Assembly: GCA_963744915.1 (NCBI GenBank)
Contig: CAVUUY010000013.1
Location: forward strand, 124,001-188,000
DNA from: DATAFF01 sp963744915
GTDB taxonomy: Bacteria > Pseudomonadota > Alphaproteobacteria > Rhizobiales > Aestuariivirgaceae
Length of the DNA: 64,000 nt
Direction: 5' to 3'
Shown: piece after piece, positions 9,143 to 17,718 of the stretch
How the letters are laid out: every line of letters begins with the position of its first letter
Position numbering within the stretch: the first letter of the stretch is position 1
The notes under the pieces: generated by a model
Database searches by the model: none
Seen by the model: only the letters and a program-made list of their open reading frames with translations
What the model was told of the DNA's origin: nothing
Position numbers and translations under genes: made by a program

Positions 9143-10378
9143 ATGTTCGTTTCCTTCTTTCCAAGGCCGGTCCCGACCTTCTTCGCCTCGGCGGCAATCT
9201 GGACGGTGCTGTGCGTCACTCTGTGGTATGCGGCCGGCGCCGATATGGGCCGGGCGCTCGGCTTTGCCATCCCGCAGGAAACTGCGGCGGGCGCGGTCGG
9301 GGTACAGGTGTTCTGGTCGCCCGCCTTCCTATGGTTCTATTGCTATTACGCAGTGGCCGTCGGGGTCTTCATCGGCTTCTGGTCGGTCTATTCACCCCAT
9401 CCCTGGATGGCCTGGTCGGTGCTCGGCTCGGCACTGATTCTGTTCGTCACCTATTTCCAGGTCCAGATCAGCGTCGCCATCAACAACTGGTATGGGCCAT
9501 TTTACGATCTTATCCAGACAGCCTTGAGCAAATCGGCGCCGGTCACGATCGGCCAGTTCTATGGGGAGCTCATCACCTTTGCCGAGATCGCCTTCCTGGC
9601 GGTCACGGTCGGGACGGTCACGCGCTTCTTCGTCAGCCATTACATCTTTCGCTGGCGAACGGCGATGAACAACTATTACGTCAAGCACTGGCCGGCATTG
9701 CGCACCATCGAGGGAGCCTCGCAGCGGGTCCAGGAGGACACGATGCGGTTTTCTTCGACGGTCGAGGACCTCGGGGTCAATTTCGTCGATTCGGTGCTGA
9801 CGCTGATCGCCTTCCTGCCGGTGCTGCTGCGGCTGTCGGCCTCGGTGACCGAGCTGCCGCTGCTCGGCCCGGTGCCGCACTCGCTGGTCACGGTGGCGGT
9901 GCTGTGGTCGCTGTTCGGGACCATTTTCCTGGCCGGCGTGGGCTACCAGCTGCCGGGCCTCAATTTCTTCAATCAGCGGGTAGAGGCCGCGTATCGCAAG
10001 GAGCTGGTCTATGGCGAGGACGATTCGAACCGTGCCGATGCACCGACGCTCAGCCGCCTCTTCCAGGACGTTCGACGCAACTACTTCCGGCTATACTTTC
10101 ATTATGCCTATTTCAACCTGGCACGGATCTTCTACCTGCAGCTAGACAACATCTTTCCCTATATCGTGCTTGGGCCGACCATCGTGTCGGGAAAGATCAC
10201 GCTGGGAATCATGAACCAGATCCTTAACGCCTTCTCGCAGGTACGGTCCTCCTTCCAGTATCTGGTGAATTCGTGGTCGACCATCGTCGAGCTCATGTCA
10301 GTCTACAAGCGTTTGCGGGCATTCGAATCGGTTATTCAACCGGATAATATGCAATTCGAAAACCAGGTCCGAGTATGA
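9143..10378 (+). CDS. bacA: SbmA/BacA-family peptide transporter
   Basis: This is an inner-membrane transporter of the SbmA/BacA family, which takes up peptides and modified peptides using the proton gradient and affects outer-membrane very-long-chain fatty acids in rhizobia. From the ATG at 9143 (GAGG ribosome site) it has 411 residues, close to the usual length of about 410-420. Several membrane segments are visible, and the conserved RWRTAMNNYY and TMRFSSTVEDLGVNFVDS segments are typical of the family. Unlike the longer ABC-fused relatives it has no nucleotide-binding domain. The next gene, a murein endopeptidase, starts within 41 bases, so the two may be co-transcribed. Confidence 0.88.
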   Translation: MFVSFFPRPVPTFFASAAIWTVLCVTLWYAAGADMGRALGFAIPQETAAGAVGVQVFWSPAFLWFYCYYAVAVGVFIGFWSVYSPHPWMAWSVLGSALILFVTYFQVQISVAINNWYGPFYDLIQTALSKSAPVTIGQFYGELITFAEIAFLAVTVGTVTRFFVSHYIFRWRTAMNNYYVKHWPALRTIEGASQRVQEDTMRFSSTVEDLGVNFVDSVLTLIAFLPVLLRLSASVTELPLLGPVPHSLVTVAVLWSLFGTIFLAGVGYQLPGLNFFNQRVEAAYRKELVYGEDDSNRADAPTLSRLFQDVRRNYFRLYFHYAYFNLARIFYLQLDNIFPYIVLGPTIVSGKITLGIMNQILNAFSQVRSSFQYLVNSWSTIVELMSVYKRLRAFESVIQPDNMQFENQVRV

Positions 10379-10418
10379 TAGAGTGAATGAAGAGGGGACT
10401 GCTGCAGTACTTCAGGAA

Positions 10419-11366
10419 ATGAGCAAATTCGTGCCCAGACTTATGCTTGGCGTGGCCTTGGCCTTGACCTTGACCCTGCCCGGGGGGCTTCCGGCCGCGG
10501 CCGGCCCGGCTGGCGACGGCGATCATCAGAAGGGGCTGGCCACCGCGAATGCGGTTCCGGCCAAGGAGCTGTTCGGCGCCGTCAAGGAGCCGGCGCCGGT
10601 ATCGGCGCGGGCAATCGGGTTCTACTCGCATGGCTGCCTCGCGGGGGCGGTCGCCCTGCCGGTCAGCGGGCCGGCCTGGCAGGTGATGCGGCTGTCGCGC
10701 AACCGCAACTGGGCGCATCCGGTGCTGCTTGCTCTCATCGAAAAGCTGGCGGAGGATGCGCGCGCCAAGGACGGCTGGCCCGGGCTTCTGGTCGGGGACA
10801 TTTCGCAGCCGCGCGGCGGGCCGATGCTGACCGGCCATGCCAGCCACCAGATCGGGCTCGATGCCGACATCTGGCTGACGCCGATGCCGTCGCACACCTT
10901 GACGGCCAGGGAGCGCGAGGACATGAAGCCGCAAGAGATGGTCAAGAACCGCAGGGAGCTCGACCGGTCGGTGTGGACCGAGGCGCGTGCCCGCCTCATC
11001 AAGCGCGCCGCCAGCTATCCGGAAGTGATGCGGATCTTCGTCCATCCGCCGATCAAGAAGGCGCTGTGCGATTGGGGTCTGGCGCAGCCCGGGTCGCATG
11101 CGTGGCTGGCCAAGGTCCGGCCCTATTACAATCACACCTTTCATTTCCACGTGCGCATCCGCTGCCCCAAGGACTCCGACGACTGCAAGGATCAGCCGAT
11201 GCCGGAGCCGACGGACGGCACGGGCTGCGGCACCGAGCTCGCCTATTGGTACTCCGAAAAGCCTTGGGCGAAGCTGCCGCCGCTCGGCGCGCCCAAGCGG
11301 CCGGTGCGCGAGCTGATGATGTCGGCGCTGCCGAACGAGTGCCGGGCGATCCTGTCGATCAAATAG
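10419..11366 (+). CDS. mepA: Penicillin-insensitive murein endopeptidase
   Basis: This is a periplasmic LAS-family zinc peptidase that cuts D-Ala-meso-DAP cross-links in peptidoglycan. The ATG at 10419 gives 315 residues that open with a signal peptide (LMLGVALALTLTLPGGLPAAAG). A GTG at 10383 is in frame but adds a non-hydrophobic extension. The zinc motifs are present: TGHASHQIGLDADIW (His and Asp ligands) and the C-terminal FHFHVRIRCP. Cys residues in the C-terminal half probably form disulfides. Length is slightly above the E. coli enzyme (274). Confidence 0.9.
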   Translation: MSKFVPRLMLGVALALTLTLPGGLPAAAGPAGDGDHQKGLATANAVPAKELFGAVKEPAPVSARAIGFYSHGCLAGAVALPVSGPAWQVMRLSRNRNWAHPVLLALIEKLAEDARAKDGWPGLLVGDISQPRGGPMLTGHASHQIGLDADIWLTPMPSHTLTAREREDMKPQEMVKNRRELDRSVWTEARARLIKRAASYPEVMRIFVHPPIKKALCDWGLAQPGSHAWLAKVRPYYNHTFHFHVRIRCPKDSDDCKDQPMPEPTDGTGCGTELAYWYSEKPWAKLPPLGAPKRPVRELMMSALPNECRAILSIK

Positions 11367-11409
11367 TCCAGCGGTTGACGACTCCGCCGACTTTGGTCAT
11401 GGGAGGGGC

Positions 11410-11607
11410 ATGGAAATGTCGATCACGGTCGGCGCCCTGGTAGCCGGGGTGACGCTCGTCGCCATCATGCGGCTCAGGGAGGGAAAGGCGCGGGCAAGCC
11501 TGGATGTGCCGCTGCTGCCGACCACGCCGGTGATGTTCCTCGGCATCCTCATGATCCTGCTGGCGAGCGTGCACCTGCTCGGCCTGTTCGGTTATGGCGG
11601 ACGCTGA
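11410..11607 (+). CDS. Small two-helix membrane protein
   Basis: This 65-residue protein has a GGGAGGGG ribosome site immediately upstream of the ATG. It has two hydrophobic segments: residues 5-20 (TVGALVAGVTLVAIM) and 40-60 (TPVMFLGILMILLASVHLLGLF), joined by a charged loop. No function is assigned. It lies 43 bases downstream of mepA and converges on the DUF2188 gene. Confidence 0.6.
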   Translation: MEMSITVGALVAGVTLVAIMRLREGKARASLDVPLLPTTPVMFLGILMILLASVHLLGLFGYGGR

Positions 11608-11611
11608 TCGC

Positions 11612-11851
11612 TCAGCCCTTGACATCGGTCTCCGGGCGGTCGTCGCCAGGCGACAGCTCGTCGTGCCAGCGTCCCTTGTCGTCCTCATAGGAGATCGCCG
11701 TGGCGGTGTCGGGCAAGACCTGCTCATGGGCGGCACGCTCGGCCGCCCGGCGGGCGGCATCATGGGTCGGGAAGGTCTCCGAATAGACGCCGTCGACGCG
11801 GTAAGCCCAGCCGCCATCATGCTCGACGATTTCATAGGTCACCTTGGTCAT
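11612..11851 (-). CDS. DUF2188 family small protein
   Basis: This is a 79-residue soluble protein. The pattern (IVEHDGGWAYRVDGVYSETFPTHDAARRAAERAAHEQ, then YEDDKGRWHDE) matches my recollection of DUF2188 proteins, which are small, share a beta-alpha fold and have no established function. An AGGATT ribosome site precedes the ATG. It is transcribed divergently from the DUF2189 gene. Confidence 0.75.
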   Translation of the reverse strand: MTKVTYEIVEHDGGWAYRVDGVYSETFPTHDAARRAAERAAHEQVLPDTATAISYEDDKGRWHDELSPGDDRPETDVKG

Positions 11852-12008
11852 GCTCGGAATCCTTTATAATGTGCGTTACGTGAGGTAAGACATCGGCGCG
11901 CTACCAGACACTCTGCGTTGAAGTGTGTCAGGGGGAAGAAAGCAGAAGCGACAAAGTGTCACCGGCGGTGTATGATCGCGGCCTCTCAACCAGCTCAGGA
12001 GTCAGGCG

Positions 12009-12803
12009 ATGACGAATGAAGCCACGGTCAGTGCTTTTCAGCCCAACAGCACCCAGCCGGCGGTCCGCAAGATCCAGTTTTCCGATCTGGTCGAAGTGCT
12101 GATGAAGGGGCTCGACGACTTCAATGCCAAGCCGAGCCATATCCTGCTGCTCGTCGTGATCTATCCGCTGCTGGCGCTGATCGTGGCCCGGATCGCCGGT
12201 GGCTACGAAATGCTGCCCTTGGTGTTCCCGCTGTTGTCCGGTTTCGCCCTGATCGGACCGGTGGCGGCGCTCGGCCTTTATGAGCTGAGCCGGCGGCGCG
12301 AGCTTGGCCTCGAAATCGGTTGGGAGCACGCCTGGTCGGTAATTTACGCACCGTCATTTAAGGCAATCGTGGGCTTAAGCCTTATCCTCGGAGCTATCTA
12401 TTTTGCCTGGCTTTTCTCGGCTTTGGTCATCCATTACCTGGTTTTCGGCAGCCTGGTGCCGACCTCGATCGAGGACTTCATCCGGCAGATCCTGACCACC
12501 AGCCAGGGCTGGACGCTGATCATCGTCGGCTGCGGTGTCGGCTTCATCTTCGCGGTGGTGGTGCTCGCCATCAGCGCCGTGTCGTTCCCGATGCTCCTCG
12601 ACCGCAATGTCGGGGTCATGACCGCCATCCAGACGTCCGTCCGGGTGTTCCAGGCCAATCCGGCCACCATGCTGATGTGGGGGGCGATCGTGGCGGGTTC
12701 GCTGGTGATCGGCTCGCTGCCGCTGTTCGTCGGCCTCGCGGTGGTCATGCCGGTTCTCGGGCATGCCACCTGGCATCTCTACCGGAAGACCGTCGGGAAC
12801 TGA
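12009..12803 (+). CDS. DUF2189 family integral membrane protein
   Basis: This 264-residue protein starts at an ATG with an AGGAG site 9 bases upstream. It has a cytoplasmic N-terminal region (residues 1-45, with VRKIQFSDLVEVLMKGLDDF) and about six hydrophobic segments. The GLDDF-KPSH motif and the GPVAALGLYELSRRRE loop between helices are typical of DUF2189. The biochemical role is unknown. Confidence 0.8.
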   Translation: MTNEATVSAFQPNSTQPAVRKIQFSDLVEVLMKGLDDFNAKPSHILLLVVIYPLLALIVARIAGGYEMLPLVFPLLSGFALIGPVAALGLYELSRRRELGLEIGWEHAWSVIYAPSFKAIVGLSLILGAIYFAWLFSALVIHYLVFGSLVPTSIEDFIRQILTTSQGWTLIIVGCGVGFIFAVVVLAISAVSFPMLLDRNVGVMTAIQTSVRVFQANPATMLMWGAIVAGSLVIGSLPLFVGLAVVMPVLGHATWHLYRKTVGN

Positions 12804-12947
12804 TCCCGGCCCCTTGCGGCTCTCCTGTCGAACGCTTCGGATCCAGCCCGTCCCCTGGCTGGTCAGGCCTAAAGTGTTGTGCTACCAGAGTCCGGGTTTT
12901 TCGAAAGCCAATGCGGTTCGAAGGTTATCCGGAGGGACGGGCGAGCG

Positions 12948-13775
12948 ATGATCTTGGCTGTCGTGCTGCTTCTACTGGCTGTCGGATCTGTCGTGTTTCA
13001 TTTCATGAGTCCCTGGTGGTGGACTCCGATCGCCTCCAACTGGAGCTACATCGACACCACGATCCTCATTACCTTCTGGATCACCGGCGTCGCCTATGTC
13101 CTCATCATCGTCTTCGTGGCCTATTGCGTCTTTCGCTTCCGGCACAGGGAAGGCGGGGAGGCGCATTACGAGCCGGAGAACAAGCGGCTGGAATGGTGGC
13201 TCACCATCGCCACCTCGCTCGGGGTGGCGGGATTGCTGGCCCCGGGTCTCGTTGTCTGGAAGGATTTCGTCACGGTTCCGCCCGGTGCCGGCGAGATCGA
13301 AGTCATGGGCCAGCAATGGCAATGGAGCTATCGCCTGCCCGGCAAGGACGGGTTGCTCGGCACCTCCAACGCGGCGTTGGTGACCGCCGACAATCCGTTC
13401 GGCCTCAATCGCGATGACCCGCATGCGCAGGACGACGTGCTGATCGATTCCGGCGACCTGCATCTGCCGTTGGGCAAGCCGATCAAGGTGCTGCTGCGCT
13501 CGAGGGACGTGCTGCACAATTTCTACGTTCCCGAGTTCCGCGCCAAGATGGACCTGATACCCGGGATGGTGACCTATTTCTGGTTCACCCCGACGCGCGC
13601 CGACAAGTTCGACGTGCTGTGCTTCGAGCTGTGCGGCACCGGCCATTACACGATGCGGGGCTCGGTGGTGGTAGAGGACGATGCCGCGTTCCAGACCTGG
13701 CTGTCGCAGCAAACGGCCTTCCGCGACACCCTCCAGCCGACGCGGTTGGCGAAGAACCCGTCTGAAGTGCGATGA
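12948..13775 (+). CDS. coxM: Cytochrome c oxidase subunit II (alternative oxidase, CoxM-like)
   Basis: This subunit binds the dinuclear CuA centre that receives electrons from cytochrome c. The ATG at 12948 with GGAGGGACG upstream gives 275 residues. N-terminal hydrophobic stretches are followed by the membrane pair ILITFWITGVAYVLIIVFV and WWLTIATSLGVAGLL. The periplasmic cupredoxin domain has the CuA ligands: VLHNFYVPEF (His) and CFELCGTGHYTMRG (Cys, Glu, Cys, His, Met), with QQWQWSY upstream for electron entry. The order subunit II-I-III-III-IV matches coxMNOP of Bradyrhizobium rather than the main ctaCDE locus. Confidence 0.9.
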   Translation: MILAVVLLLLAVGSVVFHFMSPWWWTPIASNWSYIDTTILITFWITGVAYVLIIVFVAYCVFRFRHREGGEAHYEPENKRLEWWLTIATSLGVAGLLAPGLVVWKDFVTVPPGAGEIEVMGQQWQWSYRLPGKDGLLGTSNAALVTADNPFGLNRDDPHAQDDVLIDSGDLHLPLGKPIKVLLRSRDVLHNFYVPEFRAKMDLIPGMVTYFWFTPTRADKFDVLCFELCGTGHYTMRGSVVVEDDAAFQTWLSQQTAFRDTLQPTRLAKNPSEVR

Positions 13776-13882
13776 AAGCAACTAGAAGAAAGATAAAAGT
13801 GCGGTGATTTGACCGGCCGTTTTCGTAACAACCGTAACGGCGTCGGCCGGGCGCCAACAACTGAGCGAAACGAGGGTGTTTG

Positions 13883-15667
13883 ATGGTCGATGTCACTCCG
13901 TCTGCGGTCGACTATGTCGCGCCAGCCCATGAGGAAGACGAGCTTTATCATCCCCATAGTTTCCTGACGAAGTACATCTGGAGTCAGGACGCGAAGATCA
14001 TCGCCATCCAATATGCCGGCACCGCAACGGCCATCGGCCTGGTGGCGTTGGTGCTGTCGTGGATGATGCGGCTGCAGCTCGGCTTCCCCGACACCTTCTC
14101 GTTCATCGCACCGGAGGCCTATTACCAGTTCATCACCGTGCACGGCATGATCATGGTGATCTACCTGCTCACGGCGCTGTTCCTCGGCGGGTTCGGCAAT
14201 TACCTCATACCGCTTATGGTTGGCGCACGTGACATGGTGTTTCCTTATGTCAACATGCTCAGCTTCTGGGTCTATCTCCTGGCCGTGCTGGTGCTGGTGG
14301 CAAGCTTCTTCGTGCCCGGTGGCGCGACCGGCGCCGGCTGGACCCTCTATCCGCCGCAATCGATCCTGAACGGCACGCCGGGCCGCGATTACGGCATCAT
14401 CCTGATGCTGGTGTCGCTGATCATCTTCATCATCGGCTTCACCATGGGCGGCCTCAACTACGTGGTGACGGTGCTTCAGGCGCGCTGCAAAGGCATGACG
14501 CTGATGCGCCTGCCGCTCAGCGTCTGGGGCATCTTCGTCGCCACCATCCTGGCGCTGCTCGCCTTCCCGGCCCTGTTCGTCGGCTGCGTCATGATGCTGT
14601 TCGACCGGATTCTCGGAACCAGCTTCTTCATGCCGAAGATCGTCGAGTTCGGCGAGCAGCTGAGCTATTCCGGCGGCAGCCCGATCCTGTTCCAGCACCT
14701 GTTCTGGTTCTTCGGCCACCCGGAAGTCTATATCGTGGCGCTGCCGGCCTTCGGGATCGTCTCCGACCTGATCAGCACCCATGCCCGCAAGAACATCTTC
14801 GGCTACCGGATGATGGTGTGGGCGATCGTGGCGATCGGCGGCCTGAGCTTCGTCGTGTGGGCGCACCACATGTATGTCAGCGGCATGAACCCCTATTTCG
14901 GGTTCTTCTTCGCGACGACGACGCTGATCATCGCCGTCCCGACCGCGATCAAGGTGTACAACTGGGTGCTGACCCTATGGCGGGCCAACATCCATCTCAC
15001 CATCCCGATGCTGTTCGCCATCGCCTTCATCCTGACATTCGTGAATGGCGGCATCACCGGCCTCTTCCTCGGCAATGTGGTGGTCGACGTGCCGCTCAGC
15101 GACACCATGTTCGTGGTGGCGCATTTCCACATGGTGATGGGCGTGGCGCCGCTCTTGGTGATCTTCGGTGCGATCTATCACTGGTACCCGCTGGTAACCG
15201 GGCGGATGCTCAACCATGCGCTTGGGCTCTTCCATTTCTGGGTCACCTTCCTCGGCGCCTACCTGATCTTCTTCCCGATGCATTATCTCGGCTTCATCGG
15301 GGTGCCGCGCCGCTATTTCGAGATCAACGACACGACCTTCGTTCCGGCATCGGTGCATGATCTCAACATGTTCATCTCGGTGGTGGCGCTGATCGTCGGC
15401 TTTGCCCAGATGGTGTTCCTGTTCAACCTCATCTGGAGCATCTGGAACGGCCGGCCGGCGGGGAAGAACCCGTGGCACGCGACGACGCTCGAATGGCAGA
15501 CGCCGGAAGTGCCGCCCGGCCACGGCAACTGGGGCAAGGAGCAGCCGGTGGTCTATCGCTGGGCCTATGACTACAGCGTTCCTGGCGCCGGCCAGGACTA
15601 CCTGCCGCAGAACATGCCGCCGGACAAGGTGCCGCAAGCCGCGCCGCACCGGCTGCAGCCGGCCTGA
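13883..15667 (+). CDS. coxN: Cytochrome c oxidase subunit I (CoxN-like)
   Basis: This catalytic subunit reduces O2 at heme a3-CuB and pumps protons. The ATG at 13883 gives 594 residues. Heme and copper ligands are all visible: His in VHGMIMVIY; His, Glu and Tyr in FFGHPEVYIVALP; the His pair in WAHHMYVSG; and the two His of VAHFHMVMG. The D-channel is intact (GNYLIPLMVGARDM with Asp, YVNMLSFW with Asn), and so is the K-channel lysine in AVPTAIK, so this is an A1-type proton-pumping oxidase. It follows coxM after 107 bases and precedes two subunit III-like genes. Confidence 0.94.
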   Translation: MVDVTPSAVDYVAPAHEEDELYHPHSFLTKYIWSQDAKIIAIQYAGTATAIGLVALVLSWMMRLQLGFPDTFSFIAPEAYYQFITVHGMIMVIYLLTALFLGGFGNYLIPLMVGARDMVFPYVNMLSFWVYLLAVLVLVASFFVPGGATGAGWTLYPPQSILNGTPGRDYGIILMLVSLIIFIIGFTMGGLNYVVTVLQARCKGMTLMRLPLSVWGIFVATILALLAFPALFVGCVMMLFDRILGTSFFMPKIVEFGEQLSYSGGSPILFQHLFWFFGHPEVYIVALPAFGIVSDLISTHARKNIFGYRMMVWAIVAIGGLSFVVWAHHMYVSGMNPYFGFFFATTTLIIAVPTAIKVYNWVLTLWRANIHLTIPMLFAIAFILTFVNGGITGLFLGNVVVDVPLSDTMFVVAHFHMVMGVAPLLVIFGAIYHWYPLVTGRMLNHALGLFHFWVTFLGAYLIFFPMHYLGFIGVPRRYFEINDTTFVPASVHDLNMFISVVALIVGFAQMVFLFNLIWSIWNGRPAGKNPWHATTLEWQTPEVPPGHGNWGKEQPVVYRWAYDYSVPGAGQDYLPQNMPPDKVPQAAPHRLQPA

Positions 15668-15673
15668 GGCAGC

Positions 15674-16360
15674 GTGGGCCTCCTCGCGAAATTGTCGGAA
15701 AAGCCCTGGGTCAAATCCCAGAGCGAGCTCGACGATCTGCATGAGGGCGGCACCTTCACGATACCGACGGCGTGGCTTGGGCTGAATGTGGTGTTCGGGG
15801 TGATCGGGGTGCTGTTCCTGCTGCTCAGCATCGCCTATTACCACCACCGCGTCGTTCACGCCGCGGAATATCAGGCGGCCGCCGCCCAGTCGGCTTCGTT
15901 CCTCGATCTCTGCCTCGGCTCGGGCACCGCCTGGCTCGGCCTGCCAAAGCTGTGGCTGCTGTGGGTCAATACCGGAATCCTGTTCGCCGGCAGCCTCGCC
16001 ATGCAGGGCCTGCAGAGCGCGACCCGGCGCGGCGAGGCGCATTCGGTGCGGGACTATCTGGTCATCGCCGGGGCGCTGACATCGGCGTTTCTGGTGGGGC
16101 AGATCCTGGTCGGGCGGCAACTCGCCGGGCTTGGTTTCTTCGCGGCAACGACGCCGGCGGTGGCATTCTTCCTGATCATCGCGCTCGTGCATGGGCTGCA
16201 TGTGTTCGGCGGCCTCCTGCCGCTCGGGCGGTTGGGACAAAGGCTGTGGCGCGGCGACAAGGTTGCGGAGCTGCGGCTCATTGTGGAATTGTGCACGGCC
16301 TATTGGCATTTCCTGCTGGTGGTCTGGCTGTTGTTGTTCGGAATGCTGCTGCTGACCTGA
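15674..16360 (+). CDS. coxO: Cytochrome c oxidase subunit III-like protein (CoxO-like)
   Basis: The GTG at 15674, 6 bases after the subunit I stop with GAGGC upstream, gives 228 residues. It has about five hydrophobic segments, ending with a helix (YWHFLLVVWLLLFGMLLL) that matches the final helix of subunit III. The HGLHVFGG motif corresponds to the HG(L/F)HV segment of the family. In Bradyrhizobium coxMNOP two short subunit III-like proteins are encoded in tandem, and this is the first of the pair here. It lacks part of the standard seven-helix protein. Confidence 0.8.
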   Translation: MGLLAKLSEKPWVKSQSELDDLHEGGTFTIPTAWLGLNVVFGVIGVLFLLLSIAYYHHRVVHAAEYQAAAAQSASFLDLCLGSGTAWLGLPKLWLLWVNTGILFAGSLAMQGLQSATRRGEAHSVRDYLVIAGALTSAFLVGQILVGRQLAGLGFFAATTPAVAFFLIIALVHGLHVFGGLLPLGRLGQRLWRGDKVAELRLIVELCTAYWHFLLVVWLLLFGMLLLT

Positions 16361-16372
16361 GGGGCTTGTCGC

Positions 16373-17092
16373 ATGTCGCATAGTGCCATCGCCGAAGACA
16401 AAACGACCCACGCAGCGCGGGGCTGGAACAGCCTGGTGCGCGACTGGTCTTCCGATCAGCGGGCGTTCAAGGACGTTCCCTGGGGGAAGGCCATGATGTG
16501 GATCTTCCTCCTCAGCGACACCTTCATCTTCAGCTGCTTCCTCCTGTCCTACATGACGGTGAGGATATCGACGCTGGATCAGTGGCCCAATCCCAGCGAG
16601 GTGTTCGCGCTCCATATTGGCGGCCAGGACGTTCCGCTGATCCTGATCGCCATCATGACCTTCATCCTGATCTCGAGTAGCGGCACGATGGCGCTGGCGG
16701 TGAAATATGGCTACCAGCGAAACCGGCGCGTGACGGCGGTGCTGATGCTGATAACGGCGGCGCTGGGCGCGACCTTCGTGGGCATGCAGGCCTTCGAGTG
16801 GACCAAGCTCATCACCGAGGGGGTTCGGCCGTGGGGCAACCCCTGGGGGGCGCCGCAATTCGGCTCGACCTTCTTCATGATCACCGGGTTCCACGGCACC
16901 CATGTGACCATCGGGGTGATTTTCCTCATCATCATCGCCCGCAAGGTGCTGCGCGGTGATTTCGACGTCGAGCGGAAGGGCTTCTTCACCAGCCGCAAGG
17001 GGCGCTACGAGATCGTCGAGACCACCGGGCTCTACTGGCACTTCGTCGACCTGGTCTGGGTCTTCATCTTCGCTTTCTTCTATCTGTGGTGA
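16373..17092 (+). CDS. coxP: Cytochrome c oxidase subunit III (CoxP-like)
   Basis: This 239-residue membrane protein of the CoxC/CtaE family stabilises subunit I and the proton-uptake path. The ATG at 16373 follows the previous stop by 12 bases. The motifs GFHGTHVTIGVIFL and TTGLYWHFVDLVWVFIF are the conserved lipid-binding and C-terminal helices, and QAFEWTKLI marks the middle helix. The N-terminal 45 residues are soluble and charged. Confidence 0.88.
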   Translation: MSHSAIAEDKTTHAARGWNSLVRDWSSDQRAFKDVPWGKAMMWIFLLSDTFIFSCFLLSYMTVRISTLDQWPNPSEVFALHIGGQDVPLILIAIMTFILISSSGTMALAVKYGYQRNRRVTAVLMLITAALGATFVGMQAFEWTKLITEGVRPWGNPWGAPQFGSTFFMITGFHGTHVTIGVIFLIIIARKVLRGDFDVERKGFFTSRKGRYEIVETTGLYWHFVDLVWVFIFAFFYLW

Positions 17093-17098
17093 GGGGAC

Positions 17099-17467
17099 AT
17101 GGCACACGTTGAGATCCAGCATGCTCAGGGCCAGCAGGCGCATGGCCAGCAGGCGCATGGCCAGCAACATCCGATCGGCATCTATCTGTGGATCTGGGGC
17201 TTGCTGTTCGTCCTTAGCGCCTGCTCGTACTTCGTCGACTATTTTCACCTGCAGGGGATGCTGCGCTATTCGCTGATCCTGCTGTTCATGATCCTGAAGG
17301 CCGGTCTGATCGTGGCCGTGTTCATGCACATGGCATGGGAGCGCCTGGCGCTGATCTACGCCATCCTGGTGCCCCCGGTGCTGATCCTGGTGTTCGTGGC
17401 GCTGATGACGCTTGAATCGGACTATACATTCCTCATACGCGAGGAATTCTTCGGGATCGGACGCTGA
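17099..17467 (+). CDS. Cytochrome c oxidase subunit IV, prokaryotic type
   Basis: This 122-residue protein has three membrane helices (IYLWIWGLLFVLSACSYFVDY; LILLFMILKAGLIVAVFMHMAWE; AILVPPVLILVFVALMTLE). The KAGLIVAVFMHM motif is diagnostic of the prokaryotic COX4 family (CoxF/CyoD-like). GAGGGG precedes the ATG. The N-terminus is unusual: residues 8-24 are a His/Gln repeat (AHGQQ units) encoded by 15-base tandem repeats, which could bind metal. Confidence 0.85.
   Translation: MAHVEIQHAQGQQAHGQQAHGQQHPIGIYLWIWGLLFVLSACSYFVDYFHLQGMLRYSLILLFMILKAGLIVAVFMHMAWERLALIYAILVPPVLILVFVALMTLESDYTFLIREEFFGIGR
17129..17170 (+). repeat. 15-bp tandem repeats in the subunit IV gene
   Basis: GGCCAGCAGGCGCAT occurs at 17129 and 17144, followed by a partial copy at 17159. 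Together they encode the AHGQQ repeat at the N-terminus of subunit IV. The copies are exact, consistent with recent slippage. Confidence 0.85.
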
Positions 17468-17469
17468 GC

Positions 17470-17715
17470 ATGCTGGTCATCGTCTCGTGGATTGGGGCCA
17501 TTCTGATCGTCGCCGGAGTGGTTTACTCGGCCTGGCAGGTGCTGTGGCGCGGACCCCTCAGCGGGGGCCGGCGCGAGGGGGCGAAAACGCTCGAGCCGCC
17601 GCGCGGGCCTTCGCGATCGCTCGGCCTCGCCCGGGAATGGCCCGGCCTCGCCTTGATCGGGCTTGGCGCGCTCCTGCTGCTCGCCCGGGCGGCGGCGCTG
17701 TTCATCAGCGGCTAG
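17470..17715 (+). CDS. Small membrane protein at the end of the cox operon
   Basis: This 81-residue protein starts 2 bases after the subunit IV stop. It has two hydrophobic segments (residues 2-23 and about 55-78) with an Arg-rich loop between. I do not recognise a family. The tight spacing within the cox operon suggests a part in oxidase assembly or stability, but that is inferred from context only. Confidence 0.6.
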   Translation: MLVIVSWIGAILIVAGVVYSAWQVLWRGPLSGGRREGAKTLEPPRGPSRSLGLAREWPGLALIGLGALLLLARAAALFISG

Positions 17716-17718
17716 GGA

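Noticed and set aside
14975..17329. 784-residue ORF antisense to the cytochrome oxidase genes
   Set aside because: Antisense shadow of three overlapping-in-span oxidase genes with full sets of heme and copper ligands; the product is His/Gln/Glu-rich with no recognisable fold.
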